A stretch of 42,989 nt of DNA, taken from NCBI GenBank assembly GCA_003447235.1, contig DLZV01000005.1, positions 1 to 42,989 on the forward strand, read 5' to 3'. Below the pieces are notes generated by a model. That model did not search any database, was not told the origin of the DNA, and worked only from the letters and a program-made list of their open reading frames with translations. Positions 8,058 to 16,217 of this stretch are shown here, piece after piece. Position numbers and translations under genes: made by a program. This stretch comes from Prevotella sp. Its GTDB lineage: Bacteria > Bacteroidota > Bacteroidia > Bacteroidales > Bacteroidaceae. The stretch's first letter is position 1, and each line of letters begins with the position of its first letter.

Positions 8058-8819
8058 ATGATGACAAGATTGATATTGCGTATATTGGCGCTGTGCCTCC
8101 TTGGACTGAGTAGCCTGGAGGGCGTAGCACAGGAGCGGACGGTTCAGAATCGTCCCTATACAGATTTGCGTACCTTCCATTTTGGTGTGCTCGTGGGCAC
8201 GCACCTGCAAGACCTTGAACTGCTCAATAGTGGACCTACCACCATCGATGTGGAGGACGGGCGGGGACCTGTGGAGCGCACGGTGTCCGTGGACCAAGAC
8301 CGCTGGGATGCAGGATTCACGGTCGGTGTGCTGGGAGAATTGCGCCTGAACCAAACTTTCCAATTGCGTATTGCGCCAGCGATGTACTTTGGTACGCGTC
8401 ACCTCACGTTCCGCAACATCACGGATGTCAATGCTTTAGGAGAGCCAACCATCCAGACGCAAGACCTCAAGACGGCCTATGTGGGTTGTGCGCTTGATCT
8501 TATAGCGGCGGGCCCTCGTTTCAACAACCACCGTCCCTATCTTATGGCGGGTGTCAATCCGATGATCAATCTCTCGGGAAAAGACAATGACTATATCAAA
8601 CTCAAACGTTCGGACGTGTTTCTGGAGGTGGGTGTAGGTTGTGATTTTTATCTGCCTTTCTTTAAGTTGCGCCCCGAACTGAAGTTTATGTACAGTTTGG
8701 GCGACTGCCTTGACAAGAAACATGCCGACCAAGTGCGTGACAAGAACATGCTCGTCTATGCAAAGTCTGTCTCCGAGGCCCATTCCAAGATGATCGCCCT
8801 TACTTTCTATTTTGAGTAG
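8058..8819 (+). CDS. porT: PorT-like outer-membrane beta-barrel protein
   Basis: A 253-residue protein with a signal peptide (hydrophobic ~7-20, cleavage after GVAQ). Alternating beta-strands follow, ending in an aromatic C-terminal strand (KMIALTFYFE), as in small outer-membrane barrels. Features such as TDLRTFHFGVLVGTHLQDLEL, YLMAGVNPMINL and FKLRPELKFMYSLG resemble PorT/SprT of Bacteroidetes, a component needed for type IX secretion and gingipain export in Porphyromonas. No other secretion gene is near. The start could also be the next ATG (8061). A generic PorT-family porin-like protein is the alternative. Confidence 0.72.
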   Translation: MMTRLILRILALCLLGLSSLEGVAQERTVQNRPYTDLRTFHFGVLVGTHLQDLELLNSGPTTIDVEDGRGPVERTVSVDQDRWDAGFTVGVLGELRLNQTFQLRIAPAMYFGTRHLTFRNITDVNALGEPTIQTQDLKTAYVGCALDLIAAGPRFNNHRPYLMAGVNPMINLSGKDNDYIKLKRSDVFLEVGVGCDFYLPFFKLRPELKFMYSLGDCLDKKHADQVRDKNMLVYAKSVSEAHSKMIALTFYFE

Positions 8820-8841
8820 TCGGTAGATTATTCACTCATAT

Positions 8842-9135
8842 TTAATAAAAGCGGATGTCGGTGACGATCTGCGTGCCACCAGCCTTTTGGTTGAGTTTGG
8901 CAAGCAACGCCTTGCGCATCATTCCCAGTTCTGTACGTAGTGCCGGACTGGAGATTTGCACGAAGAGGGTTTGGTTGCGGATATACTTATTGGTGGTGTA
9001 GCGTGCGATAGTTGCACCTGCCACCTCTTCCCATGCCGCCAGCAGACGGCGTTGCTGCAGGGGAGTCTCCAGTCCGTTTCTGCGTAACCATAGATGGAGT
9101 ACGTCGTCGAGCGGTTCTACTTTTCTCCTAAGCAT
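8842..9135 (-). CDS. DUF721 (DciA-like) protein
   Basis: A 97-residue protein covering one DUF721 domain: VLHLWLRRNGLETPLQQRRLLAAW at ~12-35 in two parts, EVAGATIARYTTNKYI, LFVQISSPALRTELGMMR and LLAKLN. DUF721 is the core of DciA, the widespread partner and loader of the replicative helicase DnaB in bacteria without DnaC. It starts 3 nt after the recF stop, so the two are one transcription unit. The recF-DUF721 order is also known in actinobacteria. The helicase role is inferred from the domain. Confidence 0.75.
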   Translation of the reverse strand: MLRRKVEPLDDVLHLWLRRNGLETPLQQRRLLAAWEEVAGATIARYTTNKYIRNQTLFVQISSPALRTELGMMRKALLAKLNQKAGGTQIVTDIRFY

Positions 9136-9138
9136 ATA

Positions 9139-10254
9139 TCAAATACGGTGCGCCTCCTTTTCGCTGATGGTGCCATCCTCCATATTGAAGAGTTTGTATT
9201 CGCAGTCCGTGGCCGCAAGGATTTGGTCCAAATGGTCGCGGTTAGTATCTGTGATCAGTATTTGCCCATAGCCATCTCCTGAGACTAGTTTTACGATTTG
9301 TTCCACCCGTTGTGCGTCGAGTTTGTCGAAGATGTCATCTAACAGGAGAAGCGGTACGCGCTTGTGGCCCACCGTCTTGAGGCAGGCAAACTGCGCTAGT
9401 CGCAGGGCGAGGACAAAGGTCTTGCTCTGTCCCTGGCTTCCCTCACGGCGCAGAGGATATCCACCTACGAGCATTTCGAGGTCGTCGCGGTGGACACCAT
9501 GCAGGGAGTAGCCCACAGCACGGTCTTTCATGCGGTCGCGGCGAATCACGTCGAAGAGCGGACCTCGTTGGCAGTGGGAGACATAGCGTAGGCTCACCTC
9601 CTCCTTTCCCTGCGCTATCGACTGATAGGTCTCCTGGAAGACGGGTACGAGACGGTCGATGAATGCCGCCCGGGCCCGGTAGATGGCCTCTCCCGCATCA
9701 CCCATCTGCATCTCCAGCAGTTCGAGTAGGCTGCTGTCGGGTTCCTCCTCGGCACGCAGCAGAACGTTGCGCTGCTGTAGGGCTTTGCCATACCGCTGAA
9801 GGGCTGTGATGTAGTCGCGGTCATATTGTGAGATCACCACATCCATCAGTTTTCTCCGTCCTTCGCTTGCGCCGTCGATGAGCGACGAGTCGGACGGCGA
9901 GACAAAAACAAGAGGTATCAGACCCAAGTGTTCGGAGAGTCTTCTATACTCCTTTTTCTCCCGCTTGAAGTGTTTCTTCTGTCCCCGCTTCATGCCACAA
10001 TACACCTCTGTCTCGTCGCCTCCGTCGTCCAGGTAGTGACCCTGCACCACCATGAAGTCCTCATCGTGGCGTATGAGTTGTGAGTCGATGGAGCAGAAGG
10101 CGCTCTTACAGAACGACAACATATAGACCGCGTCGAGAAAATTGGTCTTTCCCACGCCGTTGGAGCCTATTAGGCAGTTGAGTTTCGACGACAGTGTGAC
10201 GTCGGCCGAGGCAATGTTCTTATAGTTGAGAATAGATATTCTTTTCAGTATCAT
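9139..10254 (-). CDS. recF: DNA replication and repair protein RecF
   Basis: A 371-residue SMC-like ATPase that helps load RecA at single-strand gaps with RecO and RecR. Motifs: Walker A GSNGVGKTNFLDAVY (~32-46), the LRLAQF/SQGQSK signature region, and Walker B LLLLDDIFDKLDAQR near the C-terminus. Length matches the family. The start at 10254 (MILKRISILNYKNIAS) is chosen because the longer frame to 10326 would add 24 residues read through the promoter. Confidence 0.95.
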   Translation of the reverse strand: MILKRISILNYKNIASADVTLSSKLNCLIGSNGVGKTNFLDAVYMLSFCKSAFCSIDSQLIRHDEDFMVVQGHYLDDGGDETEVYCGMKRGQKKHFKREKKEYRRLSEHLGLIPLVFVSPSDSSLIDGASEGRRKLMDVVISQYDRDYITALQRYGKALQQRNVLLRAEEEPDSSLLELLEMQMGDAGEAIYRARAAFIDRLVPVFQETYQSIAQGKEEVSLRYVSHCQRGPLFDVIRRDRMKDRAVGYSLHGVHRDDLEMLVGGYPLRREGSQGQSKTFVLALRLAQFACLKTVGHKRVPLLLLDDIFDKLDAQRVEQIVKLVSGDGYGQILITDTNRDHLDQILAATDCEYKLFNMEDGTISEKEAHRI

Positions 10255-10280
10255 GCAAGATTCTTTACGCTCTGGACGTG

Positions 10281-10288
10281 CAAAGTTA
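10281..10288 (-). promoter_or_regulatory. -7 element of recF
   Basis: The minus strand reads TAACTTTG, 26 nt before the recF ATG. About 20 nt upstream is TTTC rather than TTTG. Confidence 0.5.
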
Positions 10289-10327
10289 CGTGTTTTGGGC
10301 GGAAATACGAAAAAAAACACTTTCAAA

Positions 10328-10359
10328 TTTCAGTATTCGGGATAAAAGCAGTAATTTTG
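10328..10359 (+). promoter_or_regulatory. Promoter of the TPR-ribH unit
   Basis: TTTC (10328-10331) and TAATTTTG (10352-10359) are 20 nt apart, one base off the Bacteroidetes consensus. The predicted leader to the ATG at 10417 is about 54 nt. Confidence 0.55.
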
Positions 10360-10416
10360 CAACGCTCTAATAGTGGGCATTTCAAAACGCAATATAATTT
10401 AAGTAAAAGCATAAAA

Positions 10417-11094
10417 ATGGCAGAAAAGAAAGAAAAGCAGGTGACTTTTGAAGAGTCGCTCAACACTTCTGAGACTTTCTTCTTGAAGAACAGGAAGATG
10501 ATCTTCGGCATTTTGGGTGCCGTTATCGTCCTTGTCGTCGGAGGCATCCTCTATCACAGCTATGTATCGCTTCCCCGCGAGGACGAGGCGAGCACCGAGT
10601 TGGCTAAGAGCGAGCAGCTGATGATGCAGCAGCAGTATGACCAGGCCCTCAAGGGCTTCCAGCGTGTGGCAGCCGACTACGGCAGTACGGATGCTGGCAA
10701 CCTCGCTAACCTGTACACGGCGCTTTGCTATGCCCATCTTCAGAAGCCCGACTGGAAGAAGGCTTTGGAGTATGCAGAGAAGTTTAGCACGCGCGACGAC
10801 AAGATCATCAGTCCCGAGTCGCAGGTAGCCCTGGCCGACATCTATGTCAACAATGACCAGACCGACAAGGCTATCGAGACGCTGAAGAAGGCTGCTGAGA
10901 TGGCCGACAGCCGCGCAGACGGTGGTGTCAACCTCTCTGTGGCTCCCCTCGCCCTCCTCAAGGCTGGTCAGCTCCTCGAGAGCAAGAACAAGAAGGCTGA
11001 GGCTCTGGAGGTCTATAAGAGCATCAAGCAGAAGTATGTGGCCTCCCCGCTCTATCAGGAGATTGACAAGTATATAGAAAGAGCTTCGCGATAA
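10417..11094 (+). CDS. Membrane-anchored tetratricopeptide repeat protein
   Basis: A 225-residue protein with a charged N-terminus (MAEKKEKQVTFEESLNTSE), one membrane helix (~29-52, MIFGILGAVIVLVVGGILYH) and a periplasmic helical part with TPR-like repeats (LMMQQQYDQALKGFQRV, CYAHLQKPDWKKALEYAEKF, ADIYVNNDQTDKAIETLKKA). The layout is like YfgM/AncA of proteobacteria, an envelope chaperone-network protein, but identity is not shown. The start is set by the ATG at 10417; upstream sequence is promoter. Its TAA overlaps the ribH ATG by one base. Confidence 0.75.
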   Translation: MAEKKEKQVTFEESLNTSETFFLKNRKMIFGILGAVIVLVVGGILYHSYVSLPREDEASTELAKSEQLMMQQQYDQALKGFQRVAADYGSTDAGNLANLYTALCYAHLQKPDWKKALEYAEKFSTRDDKIISPESQVALADIYVNNDQTDKAIETLKKAAEMADSRADGGVNLSVAPLALLKAGQLLESKNKKAEALEVYKSIKQKYVASPLYQEIDKYIERASR

Positions 11095-11570
11095 TGGCAA
11101 CAGAACTTCATCATCTTTCTGACTACAACGAGGACTTGGTACCCGATGCAAGCAATATGTGCTTCGGCATCGTTGTGGCGGAATGGAATCCGGAAATCAC
11201 TAATGCGCTGCTTACTGGTTGTGTGGCAACACTGGAGAAGCACGGCGCGCTGCCTGAGAACATCCATGTCAAGAGTGTACCTGGCAGCTTTGAGTTGATC
11301 TATGGCGCACACCAAATGTCGCGCAACGACGGTTACGATGCCATCATCATTCTGGGAAGCGTCATTCGTGGCGAGACTCCCCACTTCGACTATATCTGCG
11401 AGGGGGTGACCTATGGTATTGCTCGCCTCAACGCCACTTGTGACATCCCAGTAGTCTATGGCTTGCTCACCACCAACGATCTGCAGCAGGCTAAGGATCG
11501 TAGTGGGGGCCGCTTGGGCAACAAGGGTGATGAGTGTGCGGTAGTGGCCATCAAGATGGCAAAATTCTAA
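11094..11570 (+). CDS. ribH: 6,7-dimethyl-8-ribityllumazine synthase
   Basis: A 158-residue lumazine synthase, which joins 5-amino-6-ribitylaminouracil and 3,4-dihydroxybutanone phosphate in riboflavin synthesis and forms pentameric or icosahedral shells. Key segments: VAEWNPEITNALLTG (substrate pyrimidine site), VPGSFELIYGAHQM and ILGSVIRGETPHFDYICEGV, which contains the catalytic His and the phosphate-binding GET loop. Length is normal. It is translationally coupled to the TPR gene; no other rib gene is present. No FMN riboswitch is visible upstream. Confidence 0.95.
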   Translation: MATELHHLSDYNEDLVPDASNMCFGIVVAEWNPEITNALLTGCVATLEKHGALPENIHVKSVPGSFELIYGAHQMSRNDGYDAIIILGSVIRGETPHFDYICEGVTYGIARLNATCDIPVVYGLLTTNDLQQAKDRSGGRLGNKGDECAVVAIKMAKF

Positions 11571-11596
11571 TATGGATGGCTCTACATCCAGGCTGA

Positions 11597-11721
11597 GGCT
11601 GGCTCCTGCCAGCTAACAAGTGGACAAGTAAACTGGGCTTCGAGAGCCTTTCTGTGCCATGTGGGTGGGATTTTCCCAGCCATGCAAATAAGGCTATGCA
11701 GACGGTTTGTTTGTCCACTTG
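11597..11721 (+). other. Structured intergenic element between ribH and the hypothetical gene
   Basis: The 201-nt gap holds a perfect 6-bp hairpin GCTGGC-TCCT-GCCAGC (11598-11613). A long inverted repeat follows: arms 11617-11633 and 11705-11721 pair at 15 of 17 positions (CAAGTGGACAAGTAAAC and GTTTGTTTGTCCACTTG). Inside it are smaller hairpins GGCT-TCGAG-AGCC and TGGGA-TTT-TCCCA. It may be a folded leader RNA of the next gene, a 3' element of ribH, or a decayed miniature element. Confidence 0.45.
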
Positions 11722-11771
11722 CCTTATCTATAATAGTACAACTTTTGATTATTGCTTTATTTTTTTAGATT

Positions 11772-12152
11772 ATGACATTACAACAATTATTGCAGAGCTA
11801 CGATTTTGAGGAGATATTTCCCGAGGTAGGTCTTATGTATCCCCACGCTCGCAGAAAGCGAAAGGAGTTTGCTACGGCCTATATGCTCCTGAGGGAAATG
11901 AAACCGCAGGTAACTAAGCGCCAGATTCGCTATCAATTGATGCAGGACCCCAATACCAACGAAATGTTCTTTGGCGCTGACGATGCGTGCTTTGCCGAAA
12001 AGTGGGCAGTCCTCATCGGTAAGGAGGTTAAACGCGACGCAGGTGTGGACCTTACCGACACACAGATGCTGGCCAACTGCTTGCTCAACTGTGTGCTGAT
12101 AGGCAAGTATCCTTCAGCGTTTGAGCCGACCTATCAGCAGATTGTTCGATAA
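11772..12152 (+). CDS. Small hypothetical protein
   Basis: A 126-residue soluble protein that I do not firmly recognise. It starts MTLQQLLQSYDFEEIFPEVG, is mostly helical, has no signal peptide, and is rich in charged residues (PHARRKRKEFATAYMLLREM). It has a coding-like composition and Met at the expected place, preceded by the structured element. The sequence pattern recalls small Bacteroidales DUF6557-like proteins, but this is a weak memory match. Confidence 0.65.
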   Translation: MTLQQLLQSYDFEEIFPEVGLMYPHARRKRKEFATAYMLLREMKPQVTKRQIRYQLMQDPNTNEMFFGADDACFAEKWAVLIGKEVKRDAGVDLTDTQMLANCLLNCVLIGKYPSAFEPTYQQIVR

Positions 12153-12198
12153 GAGATTGTCGTCACGGGGCAAACGCTCGTTACCCACCATTATGCAC

Positions 12199-12230
12199 AA
12201 AAAAGCCTGAATGCACCCAGCATTCAGGCT
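12199..12230 (-). terminator. Intrinsic terminator of the small RNA and of the DUF3256 unit
   Basis: A perfect 11-bp stem (12204-12214 with 12220-12230) with loop ACCCA. On the minus strand it is followed by a run of T (complement of 12199-12204). No T-run follows on the plus strand, so it acts leftward. Confidence 0.85.
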
Positions 12231-12328
12231 CCGTGATGCAGGTTGATGAACCTCGCATCAAAAAAATTGATTGTCTCGCGACAACCAATCTTTATTAACC
12301 TTAATAATCTAATACCATGAAAAACACA
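12199..12328 (-). ncRNA. Candidate small RNA (~130 nt)
   Basis: A promoter of perfect form (12332-12363) and an intrinsic terminator (12199-12230) bracket ~130 nt with no credible ORF but strong secondary structure. In plus coordinates from the transcript's 5' end: TTATTAA/TTAATAA (12292-12307); a 9-bp stem with one internal mismatch (12266-12289, loop TCGC); an 11-bp stem with one bulge (12234-12260); and the terminator stem. It lies just past the DUF3256 stop codon, so it could also be the 3' end of that mRNA. No known RNA family is recognised. Confidence 0.55.
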
Positions 12329-12331
12329 GTG

Positions 12332-12363
12332 CAAAGATAGAACATTATCTGGAACCCCGCAAA
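12332..12363 (-). promoter_or_regulatory. Consensus promoter of the candidate small RNA
   Basis: On the minus strand TTTG (12360-12363) and TATCTTTG (12332-12339) are exactly 20 nt apart, a full match to the Bacteroidetes consensus. No protein gene lies downstream before the terminator at 12230-12199. Confidence 0.7.
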
Positions 12364-12384
12364 CTTTTCATGGGTTATTCTCGA

Positions 12385-12999
12385 TTATTTAACCTCTTTT
12401 AAGAATAAATCCCCTAAATCGTATCTTTTCTCCTGCAAAATGGCCCTTACCTGCCTTTTGTCGGCTTCTGATAGCATGGGTAGGGAGAAGGAGGAATGCA
12501 GGAGAGTATCGACGGGAGAAAGAAGATAAAAACGTATTTTTGGCTCGATTTTCTGTTGCAACTCGATATAATGGTCCTCTGACATGGTGTCTGGACGAAC
12601 AGTGGAGGCTTCTGCGCAGACATCGCCGGCCAATAGATGCCACGACAGGTCATAGAAATCGAGCTTGCTTTCTTGTTCAGGACCGCAGAAGGTGGTCACA
12701 ACCGCCAAAATAGAGTCGCCCTGCGGATTGGCAATGCGTTTCAACTCTATATAGGAGGCCTCTGAGAGCGTTGCCTTAAGGTAGTCGGCTGTCAGCGTGT
12801 CGATACGCGACTGGCCTGAAAGTCGGTTGCCTGTGGCTATCCCCTCGCTTACTCCATCAGCCATGATCGTTTTGGCATTGCGGTCGAGATAAGGGAAGAG
12901 ACTGTCAGGCATGGCTATCCACAGAGAGCGCATCGTCTGGCCTTGAGCCGTGAAAGTGAGCAGGAAGGCCGTCAAGGCCATCATCAATTTTTTATTCAT
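12385..12999 (-). CDS. DUF3256 family exported protein
   Basis: A 204-residue protein with a signal peptide (MNKKLMMALTAFLLTFTAQGQ) and a mature part starting MRSLWIAMPDSLFPYLDRNAK, typical of the Bacteroidales DUF3256 family (function unknown, probably periplasmic). The start at 12999 is chosen because a longer frame to 13131 would overlap the nuclease gene and place the signal peptide inside. It follows the AddB-like gene after 65 nt, probably in the same transcript. Confidence 0.8.
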   Translation of the reverse strand: MNKKLMMALTAFLLTFTAQGQTMRSLWIAMPDSLFPYLDRNAKTIMADGVSEGIATGNRLSGQSRIDTLTADYLKATLSEASYIELKRIANPQGDSILAVVTTFCGPEQESKLDFYDLSWHLLAGDVCAEASTVRPDTMSEDHYIELQQKIEPKIRFYLLSPVDTLLHSSFSLPMLSEADKRQVRAILQEKRYDLGDLFLKEVK

Positions 13000-13064
13000 A
13001 TTTAATATGGTGTTTATAACGTCATTATCTTCTTGTTCAATGTAGGGGTGGAATAGGCAAATTG

Positions 13065-15983
13065 CTAATGGCCAAAGGAACCTACATCCATGGGCTTTCC
13101 GCATAGCGACTTGAATGGACAACTTCCACATTCCTTTTCGTGATCATTGGGAGCAAAGGGCACGGAAGGGTCGAAAATCTCGCCCAGAAGCCTATGTAGT
13201 TCCTTGTCGAACTCCTCCCGCAACGATCCCATGTCCGTGATTCTTGTTTCTCCGATGCGCAGTATGGGCGAATAGTCCTCGTCGGAAGTGTACTGGATGA
13301 AAAGTAATGCCGGACTGACTGGCCTATGCTGTGGATTCAGTTGGGGCGCATGTCCATCGATTAGCAGGCTATAGAGCATCACTTGCAACTGGTAGTCGAT
13401 GTGATAGTCGGAAATCTTGGCAGAATTGAAGACATCGGGAAGTGCAGCAACAGACTTTGCCTGAGAGTTGCCTGTTTTGTAATCTACGACCCGTAGTTGT
13501 TGGTTACGGGTGCCCAAAAGTACCTCGTCGATGCGGTCTATTCGTCCACCTACTCGGATGTTGTACTTTGGACTGTCCTCTGGCGACTGCATTCGTGCAT
13601 AGGCCGTTGCCTCGTGGGCAATTATTCGTAAGGGAGCTACTTTGAGGTCAGTCTCCAGTAGTCGTACGAGATACTTTTTGATCACCTCCTCATTGAGAAG
13701 TTGCAAACCATTGAGTTTCGGGTGTGTGGTCGCCCCTTTTCCAAGGTGGAAAAACTCCTCGGCAATTGCCTGACGGACCACAACCTGCAAGGGATTGTCC
13801 GCAGTCTTACGACAAGCCTGGATGAGGCGCTGCAGATCCTCAGCCTCGATTCGCTCCCTGGGAAGCAGTTGCTCATAGACCAGTTCTGCCGCACGGTGGA
13901 AGATGTTTCCGAAATGGATAGCACTGAACGCCTCTGCATCATTGTCGTCGGGTGCGCTAAGTCCTACGACATAGGCGTAGAAGAAACGCAGCTGGCAACG
14001 CAGGTAGGTGGACAGGGCCGAGGGCGAGATGGATCCAAACCCATGCAGAACGCTCATCACATGGTTGTCTTTGGCCACAGGAACGAGGCAGATGTCCTGT
14101 GGTTCTTGTCCTGCCTGAAGGGTGATTTTCTCGATGTTGTGCGGCCACTCCACCATCAGTTGCAACATGAAGCGCGACATCTCACCTGCCCTCAGGCCGT
14201 CGGCACAACTATTGTAGGCAATGGTCACGTCCGTGGCCCGCTGGAGCAACGTATGGAAATAGTAGCTATATATGGACACCTTGTTATCGATCGTTGTCAG
14301 TCCGTAGGCTGCACGCAGCGCGTGGGGTATGAACGATGCATCATCAACTCCCTTGGGCATATTCCCTTCGTTGCACGAAAGGATGAGCACATGGTCGAAG
14401 TCGAGGTTGCGCGTCTCCAGCACACCCATCACCTGGACACCTCGTGCTGGTTCGCCATGAAAGGGTACGGAGGTGGCGCCCACCAGCTGGGTGATGAGTC
14501 GGCGGAGGATGGTCAGGTCGGCATCAAGGTCACCGTCTGCAATGAGTTTGGCAAGTTGTTGCAGCGTAGTGAACATGCGGAAAACAGACTCTTGGAAGAG
14601 TGGGGCCTTGCCGTTGGGACCACCCATTGCCACACTGCGCGTCACCTCTGCAAGCCACTCCGTCAACTGTAACGCATCCACCTCGCCAAGAGGTCCGTTT
14701 GGCAGTTCTCGGAAGATCAGGTGGAGCCCTTCGTCCTCTGACAAATCCCCGCGTGAGATGTAGAATCGTTTGGCGGCGATAAGGCGTGCGAGCAAGTCGG
14801 TGGCCAATGGAGATACAAACTTGGCATAGGGATGGCGTAGCACGCGCTCTATGAAAGCGAGTTTATAACGGCTTTCTTTGAGGGAGAAACCATCCGTCTG
14901 GAGCGCTATTAGCTGAGTGAGAAACGAGGCAATTGGAGTCTGCTGTAGTGGGTAGCCTGTCGTCACGTTTACCATCTCCACCTCGGAGGGAATACTATGG
15001 ATGACGGTGGGAAGCAGGTGTTCGTCGCAGAGTACCACCGCCGTTCGCTTTCCGTCCTTGTAGCGTTCGTTCTCCCGTAGCCATGTAGAAATATAGCGAG
15101 CTTGCAGGTTTTCCGTTGGTGCTGACAAGAAGCGTATGCGTTTCTCTCTGCCGAGTTGTCCGTAGAGGTCTTCGTCCGCATCGTCGAGGGCGTTGGGGTA
15201 GCATCTGGGCCATTGGCGGACATAGGTGCCCGCCTCATGGTCAGCAAGGTGGGTGTAATAATAGTCGTAGTCCCAGTAGAAGGCTGCCCTCCCCTCCTCT
15301 CGCAGTTGGTCGAAGAGACGTTGCTCCACCTTTTGTAGCACGTTGAAGCCGACGAAGAGGTAGTGGTCGCCAGGCAATTCGCCTTTATCGTGCTCCACCA
15401 CGTCACGGTATAACATACCCTCATAGGCCAGCCCGCGTTCCCGCAGCCGCTGACGGTAGTCGGCATAAACATTGTAGAGGTTTGACCACAGACTGATAAA
15501 CTTTTTCCGCAGTTGGGTTTCGTCGCCAGTGAAATTGCCGAAGAAGCGCATGATGAGTTGTTTCTGTTCCTCGTCGAGATACTCGATGCTGTCCAGTTCG
15601 TGGAGATCGCGCACGTTGTGGAACAATTGCTGTGCATCGGCCATATTCTTGTCGATGTCGTCAAAGTCGGCCAAAAGCAATTGCCCCCATCCGAAGAAGT
15701 GGTCGAGTGTCTCGTCAATGCCTGTGACGGAGGTATAGCTCTTATGCAGCAGGCAGACAGACTGGATGGGGTTGGCTATAGAGAGCTGGGAACGGCTCCG
15801 AAACAACTCACTGATGGTGACGTAGGCCGGAGCCCAAATGGGTTTCTCGGCCATGCGCGCCAGTTCCTGGTTGAGAAAGAGAGCCGCACGCTTGTTGGGG
15901 AAAACAACCGTCAGCCGACTAAGGTCCGCCCCGTAGCGTTTGTATATGTCCTCAGCAACGTAAGTTAAAAATGACTTGATCAT
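13065..15983 (-). CDS. AddB-like PD-(D/E)XK nuclease
   Basis: A 972-residue protein resembling the AddB subunit of AddAB recombination nucleases, which process double-strand ends. The N-terminal half is helicase-like but inactive-looking (LTVVFPNKRAALFLNQELAR where a P-loop would be). The C-terminus has the nuclease core: GGRIDRIDE (~812-820) and VDYKTGNS (~833-840; Asp and Lys of PD-(D/E)XK). Cys663 (LRCQLRFFYAY) and Cys952, 955, 961 (CGSCPFKSLC) match the four-cysteine iron-sulfur clasp of AddB-type nucleases. No AddA-like helicase lies next to it. Confidence 0.8.
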   Translation of the reverse strand: MIKSFLTYVAEDIYKRYGADLSRLTVVFPNKRAALFLNQELARMAEKPIWAPAYVTISELFRSRSQLSIANPIQSVCLLHKSYTSVTGIDETLDHFFGWGQLLLADFDDIDKNMADAQQLFHNVRDLHELDSIEYLDEEQKQLIMRFFGNFTGDETQLRKKFISLWSNLYNVYADYRQRLRERGLAYEGMLYRDVVEHDKGELPGDHYLFVGFNVLQKVEQRLFDQLREEGRAAFYWDYDYYYTHLADHEAGTYVRQWPRCYPNALDDADEDLYGQLGREKRIRFLSAPTENLQARYISTWLRENERYKDGKRTAVVLCDEHLLPTVIHSIPSEVEMVNVTTGYPLQQTPIASFLTQLIALQTDGFSLKESRYKLAFIERVLRHPYAKFVSPLATDLLARLIAAKRFYISRGDLSEDEGLHLIFRELPNGPLGEVDALQLTEWLAEVTRSVAMGGPNGKAPLFQESVFRMFTTLQQLAKLIADGDLDADLTILRRLITQLVGATSVPFHGEPARGVQVMGVLETRNLDFDHVLILSCNEGNMPKGVDDASFIPHALRAAYGLTTIDNKVSIYSYYFHTLLQRATDVTIAYNSCADGLRAGEMSRFMLQLMVEWPHNIEKITLQAGQEPQDICLVPVAKDNHVMSVLHGFGSISPSALSTYLRCQLRFFYAYVVGLSAPDDNDAEAFSAIHFGNIFHRAAELVYEQLLPRERIEAEDLQRLIQACRKTADNPLQVVVRQAIAEEFFHLGKGATTHPKLNGLQLLNEEVIKKYLVRLLETDLKVAPLRIIAHEATAYARMQSPEDSPKYNIRVGGRIDRIDEVLLGTRNQQLRVVDYKTGNSQAKSVAALPDVFNSAKISDYHIDYQLQVMLYSLLIDGHAPQLNPQHRPVSPALLFIQYTSDEDYSPILRIGETRITDMGSLREEFDKELHRLLGEIFDPSVPFAPNDHEKECGSCPFKSLCGKPMDVGSFGH

Positions 15984-16217
15984 AAATGTAAAGAGTTGGT
16001 TGCGACGGATACAGACGGGACATGCCCGTCCTGCTCTCGTCCTGCTTCGTTCGTACGAGTGTCACCACCGCTACAGACGGTGTATTATATTGGTCAGCAA
16101 AATTACGAAAATCATTTCATAATCCGCGTGTTCTATCATTATATTTTGTGACCAGCACATTCCATTGTGTTATTTTGCGAGGCAGAATGCGCATGGTGTG
16201 CTGTGGTCTGAAATCAC
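15984..16217 (-). promoter_or_regulatory. Leader and promoter region of the AddB-like gene
   Basis: On the minus strand TAATTTTG (16098-16105) fits the -7 element; the start would be near 16094, giving a ~110-nt leader. The leader contains a GACGGG/CCCGTC hairpin and a CACCG/CGGTG hairpin. Upstream, GACCAGCACA (16150-16159) pairs with TGTGCTGTGGTC (16197-16208, 2-nt bulge), perhaps ending the preceding TPR transcript, though there is no strong T-tract. Confidence 0.4.

Noticed and set aside
8842..10254. Possible replication origin near recF
   Set aside because: No dnaA or dnaN is present and no cluster of DnaA boxes was seen.
12318..12341. 7-codon plus-strand frame preceded by a leader-like AT-rich sequence
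   Set aside because: Too short to support; the same bases form the minus-strand promoter of the candidate small RNA.
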